Assembly (NCBI RefSeq): GCF_000011485.1
Contig: NC_005071.1
Location: 310,001 to 374,000 of the forward strand
From: Prochlorococcus marinus str. MIT 9313
GTDB taxonomy: Bacteria > Cyanobacteriota > Cyanobacteriia > PCC-6307 > Cyanobiaceae
Reading direction: 5' to 3'
DNA: 64,000 nt
This document shows, piece by piece, positions 53,233-63,103 of the stretch. A model generated the notes under the pieces. The model was not told the origin of the DNA. It saw only the letters and a program-made list of their open reading frames with translations, and searched no databases. The translations under genes were made by a program, and so were the position numbers. Position 1 is the first letter of the stretch, and every line of letters starts with the position of its first letter.

Positions 53233-54543
53233 ATGAGAGAAGGTCTTGCTGTGTTGCCACCTCGCAGTGCCTATCTGCACATTCCTTTCTGCCATCGGCG
53301 TTGCTTTTATTGCGATTTCGCTGTCGTGCCCCTTGGCGATCATGCCAATGGGGCTAAGGGCTCTGGCAGCGCCTCGATTCAGTCTTATCTGCAGCTATTG
53401 CAACGGGAGATTGCGCTTGTCAAGCCTGGGCCAACGCTGGCCACGGTTTACATCGGCGGGGGAACACCATCTCTGCTCAGCTCAGCTCAGATTGGTGCCC
53501 TGTTGGATCAGCTACGGCAACGGTTTGGCGTTCAGCTTGGTGCAGAAATCACACTGGAAATGGATCCAGCTAGTTTCGATCAGGCTTATCTACAGGCCGT
53601 GTTAGCGGCTGGTGTCAACAGGGTGAGCTTGGGTGGGCAGAGTTTCGATGATGCAGTGCTCGAGACGCTTGGGCGCCGTCATCGTCGCCACCATTTACTG
53701 GAGGCTTGCGGATGGTTGCATCAGGCTCATCAGTGCGGAGAGCTGAAAAGTTGGAGTTTGGATCTCATCCAGAACCTGCCAGGACAGGAGCTGGTGGCTT
53801 GGAAGCAACAGCTTGTTGAGGCTATTGATACTGGTTCACCTCATCTTTCTATCTACGATTTATCTGTTGAACCAGGCACGGTATTTGCTTGGCGTCAGCG
53901 GCGGGGTGAGTTGGATTTGCCCGATAATGATTTAGCAGCTGAGCAGATGCAGACCACCAGTGTCTTGCTTCGTCAGGAAGGATTTGGCCGCTATGAAATC
54001 TCCAATTACGCCTTGCCAGGGCACGCCTCACGGCACAACCGCGTGTATTGGAGTGGGGCAGGGTGGTGGGCGTTTGGTCAGGGTGCGACCAGTGCGCCCT
54101 GGGGCGAGAGGCTGGCTCGTCCGCGCACAAGGGATGGTTACTGCAACTGGATTGAGGTTCAGGAGGCAGAAGGACTGGATTCCTCTCTAGTTGCGGCTCA
54201 GGCAAGACCCTTACCTCTGGATGAACGGTTGTTGGTGGGTTTGCGTTGCCGTGAGGGAGTTGATCTTGAGGCCCTCAGTAGGGCTTGGGGCTGGACTCAT
54301 GAGCAGTGCAACGCTCTATTGCCGTCGTTGCAGGTGCGCTGGCAGGCGGCGTTGGATCGGGGCTGGTTAGAGCTGCATGGACGACGTTGGCAGCTCAGTG
54401 ACCCCGAGGGGATGGCCATCAGCAATCAGGTTCTGGTGGAGATGTTGTTGTGGTGGCAGTCTTTGCCTGCTGATGCAGTTGCTTCACCCAACCTTGAAGG
54501 GCTTCTACGCACAGCTGGCGACCTTGGATCAATGGTTGACTGA
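53233..54543 (+). CDS. hemW: HemW-type radical SAM protein
   Basis: This 436-aa protein has the radical SAM cluster CHRRCFYC (Cys-x3-Cys-x2-Cys) near residue 20, then [13 protein letters not shown] and [20 protein letters not shown], and the HemN C-terminal domain. It lacks the N-terminal extension of true coproporphyrinogen oxidase HemN, so it is more likely HemW, a haem chaperone. Its 3' end overlaps panB tail to tail by 125 bases. Confidence 0.9.
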   Translation: MREGLAVLPPRSAYLHIPFCHRRCFYCDFAVVPLGDHANGAKGSGSASIQSYLQLLQREIALVKPGPTLATVYIGGGTPSLLSSAQIGALLDQLRQRFGVQLGAEITLEMDPASFDQAYLQAVLAAGVNRVSLGGQSFDDAVLETLGRRHRRHHLLEACGWLHQAHQCGELKSWSLDLIQNLPGQELVAWKQQLVEAIDTGSPHLSIYDLSVEPGTVFAWRQRRGELDLPDNDLAAEQMQTTSVLLRQEGFGRYEISNYALPGHASRHNRVYWSGAGWWAFGQGATSAPWGERLARPRTRDGYCNWIEVQEAEGLDSSLVAAQARPLPLDERLLVGLRCREGVDLEALSRAWGWTHEQCNALLPSLQVRWQAALDRGWLELHGRRWQLSDPEGMAISNQVLVEMLLWWQSLPADAVASPNLEGLLRTAGDLGSMVD

Positions 54544-55237
54544 AGGGGGGTTGGCTGGGAGTCAGTCCCAACAGGTCAGCGGTGACCCTTACCTGTCCAT
54601 CGCAATCTTCGCCAGCGCCGATACCGATCACGGGGATGGTGAGTTGTTGACTCAGGCAACGAGCGATGGAACTCGGCACATGTTCGACCACCAGGGCGAA
54701 ACAGCCCGCTTGCTCAAGTTGTTTTGCTTGTTGCAGCATTTGCGCTTGGCTGCGAGGGTCCTCCGCCTGACGGCGGTAGCCGAGCTGATGTACTGCTTGT
54801 GGAGTGAGGCCCAAATGCCCCATGACTGGGATCCCCATGCGCACCAGACGCTCAATGACTGCTAGGACCTCTGGCTCTGCTCCTTCTAGCTTCACGGCGG
54901 CTGCACAGGAGTGCTTGAGCAGGCTTCCAGCTGCAGCTACAGCCTTGTCTTCTCCGCATTGGTAGCTCAGGAATGGGAGGTCGCAGACGACGAGGGGCTG
55001 TTGTGGCAGAGGGCGAGTGAAACCCCTCCCCACCGCTTTGGTGTGGTGGAGCATCTGCTCCACTGTCACAGGCAGGGTGGTTGCATGGCACAGTGCCACC
55101 ATCGCTAGGGAGTCTCCTACTAGAACCACATCGGCTCCAGCGGCCTCAACCAAGGCCGCACTTATGCCATCCCAGGCTGTGAGGATGCTGATCGCTCGCC
55201 CGTCCTGCTTGAGTTGAGTTAATTCGCTGGGGCGCAT
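54419..55237 (-). CDS. panB: Ketopantoate hydroxymethyltransferase
   Basis: This 272-aa TIM-barrel enzyme starts pantothenate synthesis. Motifs are [30 protein letters not shown] (metal-binding Asp), KLEGAEPE and [16 protein letters not shown]. Its final 41 codons lie within the 3' end of hemW on the other strand. Length fits the family and the last residues are low-complexity (TATTTTS). Confidence 0.95.
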   Translation of the reverse strand: MRPSELTQLKQDGRAISILTAWDGISAALVEAAGADVVLVGDSLAMVALCHATTLPVTVEQMLHHTKAVGRGFTRPLPQQPLVVCDLPFLSYQCGEDKAVAAAGSLLKHSCAAAVKLEGAEPEVLAVIERLVRMGIPVMGHLGLTPQAVHQLGYRRQAEDPRSQAQMLQQAKQLEQAGCFALVVEHVPSSIARCLSQQLTIPVIGIGAGEDCDGQVRVTADLLGLTPSQPPFSQPLIQGRQLCVEALQGWVKQLHQQAKTATTTTSPPEPDC

Positions 55238-55280
55238 CTGCTTCTCCAGGCCCTCGAGGGTCCATTGCTAGCATCGTGTT

Positions 55281-55378
55281 GACTCGGACCCATGCGGCCG
55301 CGACGCCTAAATCTGGTCAGGACCGGAAGGGAGCAGCCACACGGGATGCTCGTGACAGGCGTGGACTCCGGGTCACCC
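55281..55378 (+). ncRNA. ffs: Signal recognition particle RNA (4.5S type)
   Basis: The hallmark loop GGTCAGGACCGGAAGGGAGC (55315-55334) followed by AGCC is the Ffh-binding domain of SRP RNA. Flanking arms pair: ACGCC (55303-55307) with GGCGT (55358-55362), and GGACCC near 55286 with GGGTC near 55370. The size of about 98 bases is normal for the short bacterial form. It lies between panB and the ftsZ end. Exact ends are estimated. Confidence 0.9.
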
Positions 55379-55391
55379 ACATGGATGAAGG

Positions 55392-56555
55392 TTAGATCTC
55401 GTTATCGTTGCGAGGTTGACGCTTGCGCAGAAATTCTGGAATTCGTGCGCCCGATTCGTTGGCTTCAGGCTGGCTATAGATCGATTGAGAGGCAATCTTG
55501 TTGATTGAGCGTTCGCTCCGGTAAGGCTGGTTGCCTTCAAAGCCTGTGGCGATCACGGTGACGTGAACTTCACCTTCGAGTTTCTCGTCTACAACAGCTC
55601 CAACAATGATGTTGGCTTCTGGATCGACCACGTCGTAGATCACTTCCGATGCGGAGGTCATGTCCTCAAGGGTCATGTCGCGACCGCCGCTGATGTTGAT
55701 GACGCAACCTTTGGCTCCGTCGATGCGGGCCGCTTCCAGTAGCGGACTGCTGATGGCAGCCTGGGCTGCTTCTATCGCCCTGGAACGTCCTGAACCTTCA
55801 CCAATCCCTAGCAGGGCCGTGCCGGCTTCGGTCATCACCGAACGCACGTCGGCGAAGTCCACATTGACAAGGCCAGGGCAGGTGATGATGTCACTGATAC
55901 CTTTAACACCCATACGCAGGATGTCATCTGCACTTCGGAAGGCTTCTTGAAGCGGAGCTTCGGAGATGACGTCTTTAATGCGGTCGTTGGGGATCACAAT
56001 CAAGGTATCCACATGATCGGCCAGGCGGCCAATGCCTTCAGCGGCCTGTCGCATGCGACGACGTCCCTCAAAGCTAAAGGGTTTGGTGACGATGCCCACA
56101 GTGAGCGCACCGCTTTCCTTGGCAACTTCGGCAACCACTGGAGCGGCACCAGTGCCGGTTCCGCCACCCATGCCAACGGCGATGAAGACGAGATCGACTC
56201 CTTGCAGAGCTTGTTGCAGTTCTGCTCGAGATTCCTCCGCCGCCTTCTGGCCGATGCTGGGATTACCGCCAGCTCCTAACCCTCTCGTAAGGGTCTGACC
56301 CAGCTGCACGCGGTTACTGGCTGCAGACTGAAGCAGGGCCTGAGCGTCCGTATTCATGACCCGATAGTTCACACCATCGAGGTCACTGAGAATCATGCGG
56401 TTGACGGCATTGCTGCCGCCTCCGCCGACGCCAATTACTTCAATGCGAGCTGATTGGCTGGGAAGGATCCCTGCGGTCTCCATGGAGGTGGACATGGACA
56501 TGTTTTTGATCGCCATCTCCATTGTCGATGTCGAACCATTGAGGTGTTGATGCAT
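55392..56555 (-). CDS. ftsZ: Cell division protein FtsZ
   Basis: This tubulin-like GTPase has the G-box [16 protein letters not shown], preceded by [16 protein letters not shown], and [12 protein letters not shown] and PNDRI later. The C-terminal tail ends [13 protein letters not shown] with the conserved peptide for membrane tethers. The longest frame starts at GTG 56594; ATG 56555 or 56522 are more likely. It lies downstream of ftsQ, after a gap of about 130 bases, in a division/wall cluster with ddl. Confidence 0.97.
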   Translation of the reverse strand: MHQHLNGSTSTMEMAIKNMSMSTSMETAGILPSQSARIEVIGVGGGGSNAVNRMILSDLDGVNYRVMNTDAQALLQSAASNRVQLGQTLTRGLGAGGNPSIGQKAAEESRAELQQALQGVDLVFIAVGMGGGTGTGAAPVVAEVAKESGALTVGIVTKPFSFEGRRRMRQAAEGIGRLADHVDTLIVIPNDRIKDVISEAPLQEAFRSADDILRMGVKGISDIITCPGLVNVDFADVRSVMTEAGTALLGIGEGSGRSRAIEAAQAAISSPLLEAARIDGAKGCVINISGGRDMTLEDMTSASEVIYDVVDPEANIIVGAVVDEKLEGEVHVTVIATGFEGNQPYRSERSINKIASQSIYSQPEANESGARIPEFLRKRQPRNDNEI

Positions 56556-56689
56556 TATGTCTGTGTGGGAGCTTTTCGCTGAAAGTTTCAACACAGTTGA
56601 TTTTTTGCGCCATCTCTGTAACGGACATTTGGCGATTTCAGGTCATCTGTCATTGCTTTTGCTTGGCATGCCTTGCAGGACGATTGACC

Positions 56690-57499
56690 TCACTTAGAAG
56701 GTTGGGGCATTTGCAGTTCCGGTTTGGAGGGATCGCTCATGTCGATTGTTGTGCCTGTTTTATGGCGAAAACTTGACGGCAGGGTTTTGCTCAATTGGGC
56801 CACAGTTTCTAGTTGCTCCTTCAGCAGGGTGCTATTGCTGCCTAGCTGAATCAGGCCAAGGGTCTTGGTTTGCAGGCTGAGCTCTCCATCAGGAGCCACG
56901 AGGATTCGCTCTAGGGGGCTACCAAGCTGATTTCGTTGCTCCAGTACCTGGGAAATGGCTTGCCGTTTGCTGGCCGTCCAGCCTTCTACAGTCAAGTTTG
57001 TAGAGGGACGCTCGCCTTGTTTTGCCACGTTGAGTGGTATCCACATCGCAGTGCTGTCGACCATGCCCTGCTCTTGGCCATAGGCGCGTTTTCGTAGTGC
57101 ATAAGCAACGGGTTTTCGTTCTTGAAGAGCCACATCTATTCCTGGAGGGAGTAGGCGCCTTTGCACGACGACCGAGTTGAGCGGCAGTTTGCGCAGCAGG
57201 GTCTGCTCTAGTTCTTTGGGATTGAAACCAAGAAGTGGCTGGGGGAAGTGGAGCGCACCGGCCTTGATCACGGTGTTTGTTTGGATGTTGCGGCTGCCTT
57301 GCACATGGATTTGCTTGGCGTTGTTGAGGCTCCATCCTTGGCTGAGTAGTACCCATCCCAGGCCTGCTGCAATAGAGATGAATGTCAACATTCGCCAGAG
57401 GTAGATCAGTTGCTCTCGGCGGCGTTGTTGGCGCAACCGGCGCCGCCTTTCTACCCCTGGGCCGTTTGCAGGCCGTCGATCAGGGGTGGATGAGCTCAC
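56690..57499 (-). CDS. ftsQ: Cell division protein FtsQ
   Basis: This 269-aa bitopic protein has a basic cytoplasmic head (VERRRRLRQQRRREQL), one membrane helix (MLTFISIAAGLGWVLLS) and a POTRA domain (IHVQGSRNIQTNTVIKAGAL). Periplasmic segments follow. It belongs to the divisome. Its ATG overlaps the stop of the preceding small gene by 4 bases. Confidence 0.9.
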   Translation of the reverse strand: MSSSTPDRRPANGPGVERRRRLRQQRRREQLIYLWRMLTFISIAAGLGWVLLSQGWSLNNAKQIHVQGSRNIQTNTVIKAGALHFPQPLLGFNPKELEQTLLRKLPLNSVVVQRRLLPPGIDVALQERKPVAYALRKRAYGQEQGMVDSTAMWIPLNVAKQGERPSTNLTVEGWTASKRQAISQVLEQRNQLGSPLERILVAPDGELSLQTKTLGLIQLGSNSTLLKEQLETVAQLSKTLPSSFRHKTGTTIDMSDPSKPELQMPQPSK

Positions 57500-57906
57500 A
57501 GGTCACAGCGTGCCCGGGCCATCAGCTGATCCACCCAACGGCGAGCCTGTTCTGCATCGGCAAAGGGCACATCCATTTCTTGGCCATTGCCGATCAGCCG
57601 AAGTCGACAACGGCCCTGAGATTCTTGGGTGAGAGGAGCTTCCCCTGAGGTCAGGGCCATCAGTTCCAGCATCTCCAGCTTGGTGACTTCAAAGTTGCCC
57701 TGCTCTTGGAAACGGCCTGCTTCAAAGCTGCTCCAGCTGAGCATGCCTTGTTTCAGTCGAGCAGCTCCTGAGCCGTCAAGTTTGGATAGCTCAGAGTCCT
57801 CAGCCCAGACGCGGAAGAGGTTTTGCCGCCGCCTCTCTAGCCACCCGAGAGCAGTGAGAAGCACAAAAACCAGGAGCAGGGGGAACCAGAGCAGACCGTG
57901 AATCAT
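57496..57906 (-). CDS. Conserved-type membrane-anchored hypothetical protein
   Basis: About 136 aa from the ATG at 57906 (MIHGLLWFP); an upstream start at 57942 adds 12 residues. One N-terminal helix (LLWFPLLLVFVLLTALGWL) is followed by a soluble domain (RCRLRLIGNGQEMDVPFADA). It lies between ddl and ftsQ and is coupled to ftsQ by an ATGA overlap, as commonly seen in picocyanobacteria. A role in the division/wall cluster is inference from position. Confidence 0.75.
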   Translation of the reverse strand: MIHGLLWFPLLLVFVLLTALGWLERRRQNLFRVWAEDSELSKLDGSGAARLKQGMLSWSSFEAGRFQEQGNFEVTKLEMLELMALTSGEAPLTQESQGRCRLRLIGNGQEMDVPFADAEQARRWVDQLMARARCDL

Positions 57907-57954
57907 TGGCAGGTCAAAGATGGAAGTCCGGAATGCCATCAAGTTGGAACTTGT

Positions 57955-59016
57955 TTATTCTCTCGCTGTGATCACAAGTTGGCTCACGAGCTCTTCGAGC
58001 GTTACACCAGAAGCCTCCCAGAGCATTGGATACATGCTCTGAGATGTGAAGCCTGGCAGGGTGTTGATCTCATTGAGCCAAATTTCATTGCGTGCAGCGT
58101 TGTAAAAAAAGTCGACCCTGGCCATGCCATGGGCGGCTACGCAGCGACAGGCTTGTAACGCCAGTGTGCGGATTTGTGCTTCAACTCCCTCTGGTAGAGG
58201 CGCTGGAATGAGCGTATGGCTGCAATTTTCGCTGTATTTGGTGTCGTAGTCGTACCAGTCCGCATCAAAGCAAATCTCCCCTACGACAGAGGTTTGCAGT
58301 TCACGCTTGCCTAGGACAGCGCATTCAAGCTCTCTTGCGCTCACTCCCTGCTCCACCACAATGCGCCGATCAAGGCTGGCAGCCTTATCGAGACCGATAA
58401 GCAGCTCGTTGCGGTTTTGAGCTTTGCTGATACCGACTGAAGAACCCAGGTTGGCGGGTTTGACAAAACATGGGTATTTGAGTTTGGCCTCCAAGTGTTT
58501 GGCGACGCCTTGACGCGATTCGGTTTCAAGGAGATCTGCGGCATCAACGGCGGCGTAAGGCACCTGTGGTAACCCTGCTGCAGCGAAAGCGGCTTTCATG
58601 GCCAACTTGTCCATGCTGAGGGCAGAGCCGAGTACGCCTGAACCCACAAAAGGTTGTCCCATCAGGGTGAACAGGCCCTGCACGGTGCCGTCTTCGCCAT
58701 TGGGACCATGCAGAACTGGATACCAGACCTGTACCCTTTCGCTCCCCTCAGGCAGTTTGGTAAAGCCCTGCGGGGCAAGCGGTGTCGACAGTTGTTCCGG
58801 TTTGGCGGGATGACCTTGCTTCAGCACTGCTTCGGCAACGCCAGCTGGCCACCAGCGGCCTCGTTGGTCGATGTAAATCGCAATGACCTCGAAGCGATTG
58901 TTGTTCACTTCGCTGCGTAGGGCTCCGACCACCGTGATGGCTGATCGGATTGAAACAGCATGTTCCTCGGACGCGCCGCCGAACACCACGCCTACACAGG
59001 TGCGGGAGGAAGGCAT
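57955..59016 (-). CDS. ddl: D-alanine-D-alanine ligase
   Basis: This 353-aa ATP-grasp enzyme joins two D-Ala for peptidoglycan. Motifs include [48 protein letters not shown], the RELECAVLG region and [12 protein letters not shown]. The catalytic residues look intact. It is the first gene of the ddl-(hypothetical)-ftsQ-ftsZ series, downstream of miaB. Confidence 0.96.
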   Translation of the reverse strand: MPSSRTCVGVVFGGASEEHAVSIRSAITVVGALRSEVNNNRFEVIAIYIDQRGRWWPAGVAEAVLKQGHPAKPEQLSTPLAPQGFTKLPEGSERVQVWYPVLHGPNGEDGTVQGLFTLMGQPFVGSGVLGSALSMDKLAMKAAFAAAGLPQVPYAAVDAADLLETESRQGVAKHLEAKLKYPCFVKPANLGSSVGISKAQNRNELLIGLDKAASLDRRIVVEQGVSARELECAVLGKRELQTSVVGEICFDADWYDYDTKYSENCSHTLIPAPLPEGVEAQIRTLALQACRCVAAHGMARVDFFYNAARNEIWLNEINTLPGFTSQSMYPMLWEASGVTLEELVSQLVITARE

Positions 59017-59056
59017 GGAGATACTGCAAGGCCTTGGGTGTTAGCGACCAAAGTTA

Positions 59057-60505
59057 TCAGTGCCGACTTCTGGTTTGCTCACAAGGGGTTCCGCTCAGGG
59101 AGAAAGCACGCACACTATTGATCTGAATGTCGACGAGATCGCCTGGGCTATAGCGGCAACCTTGGGGTCCTTCGGTCGCAAAGAATGTGAGCCGGTTGGT
59201 GCGGGTGCGTCCCATCAGCTGTTGTGGTTTTTTGGGATTGATCCCTTCGGCTAGCACCTGTTCTACCTTGCCGGAGTAGCGGCTATTGCGCTGCAGGGCT
59301 ATGCGTTCCACCAGCGCATTGAGTTGCTTGAGTCGCTCCACTTTCACCGCTTCGGGGAGTTGGTTGCTCCAGGTGGCTGCAGGCGTATTTGGACGGGGGG
59401 AGTAAGCCGCGGTGTTTACCTGGTCGAAACCCACTTCCTCGAGGAGGTTCAAGGTGTTTTGGAACTGGGCGTCGGTTTCGCCTGGGAAGGCCACGATCAC
59501 ATCAGTACTGATAGCGGCATCGGGCATAAGCTCCCGGATTCGGTTCACGATGCGTCGATAACGCTCCACTGTGTAACCCCTAGCCATGGCCTTAAGCACA
59601 TCGTTATCACCGCTTTGGAAAGGGATGTGGAAGTGTTCGCACACTTTGGGTAGATCAAAGCAAGCTTCGATCAATCGTTCCGTGAAGTAGCGCGGATGGC
59701 TTGTCGCAAAGCGGATGCGCTCGATTCCTTCCACGTCATGAATGTGATGGAGAAGATCGGTGAGTGTGTTTTGGCGCCGGCCTTCAGGGGTGATCCCGGG
59801 CAGATCGCGTCCATAAGCATCAATGTTCTGGCCAAGCAGTGTGATCTCCCGAAATCCACGGGCGGCCAGGCCCTCGATCTCCAGTCGGATCGCCTCTGGC
59901 GACCTTGATTGCTCCTTCCCCCGAACGGAGGGCACCACGCAATAGGTACAACGCTCGTTACAGCCGTAAATCACATTGACCCAGGCGCAGATTGTGCTGT
60001 CCCGTCGAGCTGTGGTGAGGTCCTCGAGAATGTGGTTGTCATCTGTGGCGACAACCTGCTGACCATTGTCCACCTGTGTGAGTAGGGCTTCAAGGCGGTT
60101 GGCGTGTTGGGGCCCCATCACAAGGTCGAGTTCAGGGATTCGTCGCAGTAGCGCTTCTCCTTCCTGTTGTGCTACGCAACCGGCAACGACCAGCTTCAGA
60201 TGGGGGTGTGTTCGTTTGCGGCGGGCCTGGCGTCCTAGGTAGCTGTAAACCTTCTGCTCGGCGTTATCGCGAATTGTGCAGGTGTTGTAGAGCACGAGAT
60301 CAGCTTCTAGTTCTGCTGGCGCCTCGTGGTATCCCATCGCCTCAAGAATTCCGGCCATGCGCTCTGAATCGGCCTTGTTCATCTGGCAACCGAAGGTTTG
60401 AATCCAGAAACTGCCTTGATGCTGTGCGGTTGTTGCCGGATTACTAGCGATGGCGGAGGTGGCGACCAAGGCAAGAGGCGAAGCGAACGATCGAAACAAT
60501 CTCAT
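59057..60505 (-). CDS. miaB: tRNA-2-methylthio-N6-dimethylallyladenosine synthase
   Basis: This 482-aa radical SAM methylthiotransferase starts at ATG 60505. The N-terminal UPF0004 cluster domain shows [17 protein letters not shown] and [14 protein letters not shown]. The radical SAM motif is [17 protein letters not shown]-terminal TRAM domain lies near the end. It modifies A37 of tRNAs reading UNN codons. It lies 40 bases upstream of ddl on the same strand. Confidence 0.96.
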   Translation of the reverse strand: MRLFRSFASPLALVATSAIASNPATTAQHQGSFWIQTFGCQMNKADSERMAGILEAMGYHEAPAELEADLVLYNTCTIRDNAEQKVYSYLGRQARRKRTHPHLKLVVAGCVAQQEGEALLRRIPELDLVMGPQHANRLEALLTQVDNGQQVVATDDNHILEDLTTARRDSTICAWVNVIYGCNERCTYCVVPSVRGKEQSRSPEAIRLEIEGLAARGFREITLLGQNIDAYGRDLPGITPEGRRQNTLTDLLHHIHDVEGIERIRFATSHPRYFTERLIEACFDLPKVCEHFHIPFQSGDNDVLKAMARGYTVERYRRIVNRIRELMPDAAISTDVIVAFPGETDAQFQNTLNLLEEVGFDQVNTAAYSPRPNTPAATWSNQLPEAVKVERLKQLNALVERIALQRNSRYSGKVEQVLAEGINPKKPQQLMGRTRTNRLTFFATEGPQGCRYSPGDLVDIQINSVRAFSLSGTPCEQTRSRH

Positions 60506-60809
60506 CAACTCCTTCAGTGTGTCGAGCCCTGATGGATTGTGTTGATTTGGAGATGAGGTCGTGAACGCTATTTATTTATTTCAGTTGCTCAGCCGTTGGA
60601 GTGTCTTCAACATTGCTGGTAGATGCTTTTTGCAACTCGTATACAGCTTAATTTGGCTGCCCCGAGGCCTTGATGATCAGCTGGCTTTCTTCTAGCAGTG
60701 AAGGCGGCGTTCACACCGCTTAGCAGGCTTCGAAGAGCTTCTAGGCGTTGCAGTTGGGGCTTGCTAGTTGTGGAGGTTTTGACTCTTGTGAAGCCATGGA
60801 AAAGTTGAG
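60506..60809. other. Short gap with no gene
   Basis: About 300 bases between miaB and tRNA-His. I see no convincing coding frame or RNA gene; the miaB promoter should lie here. Confidence 0.5.
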
Positions 60810-60883
60810 GGCGAGCGAGGGGATTCGAACCCCCGAATAGCGGCGCCACAAGCCGCTGCCTTAACCACTTGGCGACGCCCGCC
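60810..60883 (-). tRNA. tRNA-His (GTG)
   Basis: On the minus strand the acceptor GCGGGCG pairs with CGCTCGC, with the extra 5' G opposite discriminator C that is diagnostic of histidine tRNA. The anticodon stem GCGGC/GCCGC holds TTGTGGC with anticodon GTG, and the T-arm TTCGAAT is standard. CCA is not encoded. Confidence 0.96.
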
Positions 60884-61002
60884 GCGTCGGTAAGAATTTA
60901 CCAATTCGCCTTGAAGCCATCCTGCAGAACCCATTTGATCAACGTTGCTGGCCATCCGGACCATGGCTGGCTGGTGTTTTAGTCCTTGCAGGTTGTGGTG
61001 CG

Positions 61003-61356
61003 GTGTTGGTTTGGACCAACCCTTCCATGGAGGATTACAGCGATTATGCAGGTGATCAGTTGGTGGAACTTGCGACTGATGAGTTATGTGAGCAGAAGGG
61101 GCTGCCGATGGTGTTGAGGCTTTGGATTAGAAATTGTCCAGAGCTGATCGCAGCGCAACAGCCGGTGCTGGCATCCGTTGCAGGAGAGTTCACCACAAGA
61201 CTCAATTTTGGTTTTGTCAGTCTTTACACGACCAAGTTGGATGGTCGGAATTTGCTCCCTAAGATGCGTCTGCCCTCCTATACCGTGACAACCATTGCGG
61301 GCGCTGGGCATTTCTTGACTATTCAGACTCGGACGGAACCGGGCAAATTGGAGTGA
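61003..61356 (+). CDS. DUF4359-like secreted or anchored protein
   Basis: The protein is 117 aa from the GTG at 61003. The core TNPSMEDYSDYAGDQLVELA resembles DUF4359 proteins of cyanobacteria, whose N-terminus is a membrane anchor. Reading upstream in frame gives a hydrophobic stretch, WLAGVLVLAGCGAVLVW, with no standard start before it, so the true start may be a rare codon near 60967. The 3' end overlaps the next gene by 4 bases (GTGA). Confidence 0.65.
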   Translation: MLVWTNPSMEDYSDYAGDQLVELATDELCEQKGLPMVLRLWIRNCPELIAAQQPVLASVAGEFTTRLNFGFVSLYTTKLDGRNLLPKMRLPSYTVTTIAGAGHFLTIQTRTEPGKLE

Positions 61357-62606
61357 GCCAGGAGCGCAAGGGATGCCTAGAGGCTTGGGTGCCGCGTGGT
61401 TTGTTGACACGGGAAGTGGATGTCTTATCAGCACGGGTCACCGCTGAGGGTCTATGTCCTCTGCGCATTTGTTGGCAGGACGGGCGCCTTTGCTCTTTTG
61501 AGCTGATTGATGCTGATGTTTTATCGCCGAAGCGGCTGCTTTTGCCGAGGTTGGCAGAGCCCCATGCTCACCTCGACAAGGCATTCACCTGGCTTGATTT
61601 TCCCAACCTGCATGGCACCTATGGCGGTGCCATGGTTGCGAACTTTAAGGAGCGTCAAAGCCGCACTTTGATTGGGGTGAGGCAGCGTGCTGAGAGATCT
61701 CTCAAGCTTGCGTTGAGGCATGGCTTGAGAGCCATGCGCAGTCATGTCGACAGCCTTGGTCCAGCTACCGATAGCAGCTGGGAGGCTTTGCTGGATTTAC
61801 AGCGTCAGTGGCAGGAGTGGATGGAGTTGCAATGGGTCGCTCTGGTGCCGATTGAGCACTGGAGCACCCGCGAAGGCGATCAGCTAGCGGGTCGGGTCGC
61901 AGAGGTAGGAGGTCTGCTGGGTGGTGTGGTTGTGCCCCCTTTTGATCCGGGGAAGACGCGAGATTCATTGCGGCAGATGCTGCAACTTGCCGATCGCTTG
62001 GGCTGTGGCATTGACCTTCACATTGATGAGTCGCAAAGCCATCCTGCGGCTGGCTTAAAGCAACTGCTTTTAGTGCTTGATCGCATGTCAATCACAGTGC
62101 CGATCACTTGTAGTCATGCCAGCAGCATGGGGTTGTTGCCGCCGGGAGCAGTGAGTCGTTTGGCTGATCGGATGGCGCATCATCGACTCAATGTGGTTTC
62201 TCTGCCGCTGACCAATGGCTGGTTGTTGTCAAAGCAACCTCGTCGCACTCCTGTGGAGCGACCTCTGGCACCCATCCATCAACTCCAGCTGGCAGGCGTA
62301 ACGGTGGCTGTGGGAGGCGACAACGTTCAAGATCCCTGGTTCCCGGTTGGCAACTTTGACCCTTTGGCATTGATGGCTTTTTCGTTGCCTTTGGCTCATC
62401 TGGCACCTTGGCAGCGCTTAGGGCTTGCTCCTTTCACAACAGCGGCGGCCAGGGTGATGAGCCTATCTTGGGAGGGAACATTGCAGCCAGGCAGCCCAGC
62501 CAACCTGCTGCTTTTGGAGGCTGGCAGCTGGGCTGAGGCCCTAGCTGTTCCACCCCGCCGGGAGGTGATTGTTGATGGAAACTGTCTGCAAGACCTAGAC
62601 CAATAA
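61353..62606 (+). CDS. Cytosine-deaminase-like amidohydrolase
   Basis: This 417-aa metal hydrolase of the CodA-like group has the GTG start in the overlap. The metal ligands are His71/His73 (EPHAHLDKAFTW), DLHIDESQ with the second His, CSHASSMG and GGDNVQDPW with the catalytic Asp. The substrate could be cytosine, isoguanine or another amine-bearing ring; the sequence does not decide. It is coupled to the DUF4359 gene. Confidence 0.85.
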   Translation: MSQERKGCLEAWVPRGLLTREVDVLSARVTAEGLCPLRICWQDGRLCSFELIDADVLSPKRLLLPRLAEPHAHLDKAFTWLDFPNLHGTYGGAMVANFKERQSRTLIGVRQRAERSLKLALRHGLRAMRSHVDSLGPATDSSWEALLDLQRQWQEWMELQWVALVPIEHWSTREGDQLAGRVAEVGGLLGGVVVPPFDPGKTRDSLRQMLQLADRLGCGIDLHIDESQSHPAAGLKQLLLVLDRMSITVPITCSHASSMGLLPPGAVSRLADRMAHHRLNVVSLPLTNGWLLSKQPRRTPVERPLAPIHQLQLAGVTVAVGGDNVQDPWFPVGNFDPLALMAFSLPLAHLAPWQRLGLAPFTTAAARVMSLSWEGTLQPGSPANLLLLEAGSWAEALAVPPRREVIVDGNCLQDLDQ

Positions 62607-63103
62607 GCGTCTTTCCTCAATCAAGAAAGAGCAGGTGTTTTATTGTTTGAATGTCGAAGTCTTTTGGGTTGCTATTCAACATTATTGTTTTTTTGATCCT
62701 TGTTTTGAGCGATGGAAGAATTAATTAAGAGATATTTATCTGTAACGCTGAGGGGATCATGGCTTCGTGGTAATGACGGAATTCAAGGTGTTAAACCTTT
62801 TTTAAAGATCAGATTTTGCTCTAAAAGTTGTGAGCCTATTAAGGCTGATGGACTTTAACGGAGAAACTGGTATTGATTGTGGAACTTGCACATGTAACTA
62901 TAGTTCTATGGGTAGAGATATTATTTAGATGTAGTTACTAATAGTGGCTTTATAGGTCTATGTAGGGGGTGGTTTGCTTCGACTTTGAAAGTTAAATGAG
63001 CTGCTAAGTCTAGAGATCTAACCGCTTTGGAGGCTCGCTTGGCTGCTTAACGTTTGCTCTGTCGATGGATTGCCGCTATCAATTTGTCTTAGCGGTTTGG
63101 CCA
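62607..63103. other. 500-base AT-rich gap
   Basis: It is noticeably more AT-rich than both neighbours. A 48-aa frame at 62712-62858 (MEELIKRYLSVTLRG, with FCSKSC near its end) is the only candidate. It has no ribosome-binding site or recognised family, so I do not call it. Confidence 0.45.

Noticed and set aside
62712-62858. 48-aa frame with two close cysteines, considered as a lanthipeptide precursor
   Set aside because: It lacks the Nif11-like leader and Gly-Gly cleavage site of prochlorosin precursors, and no ribosome-binding site was seen.
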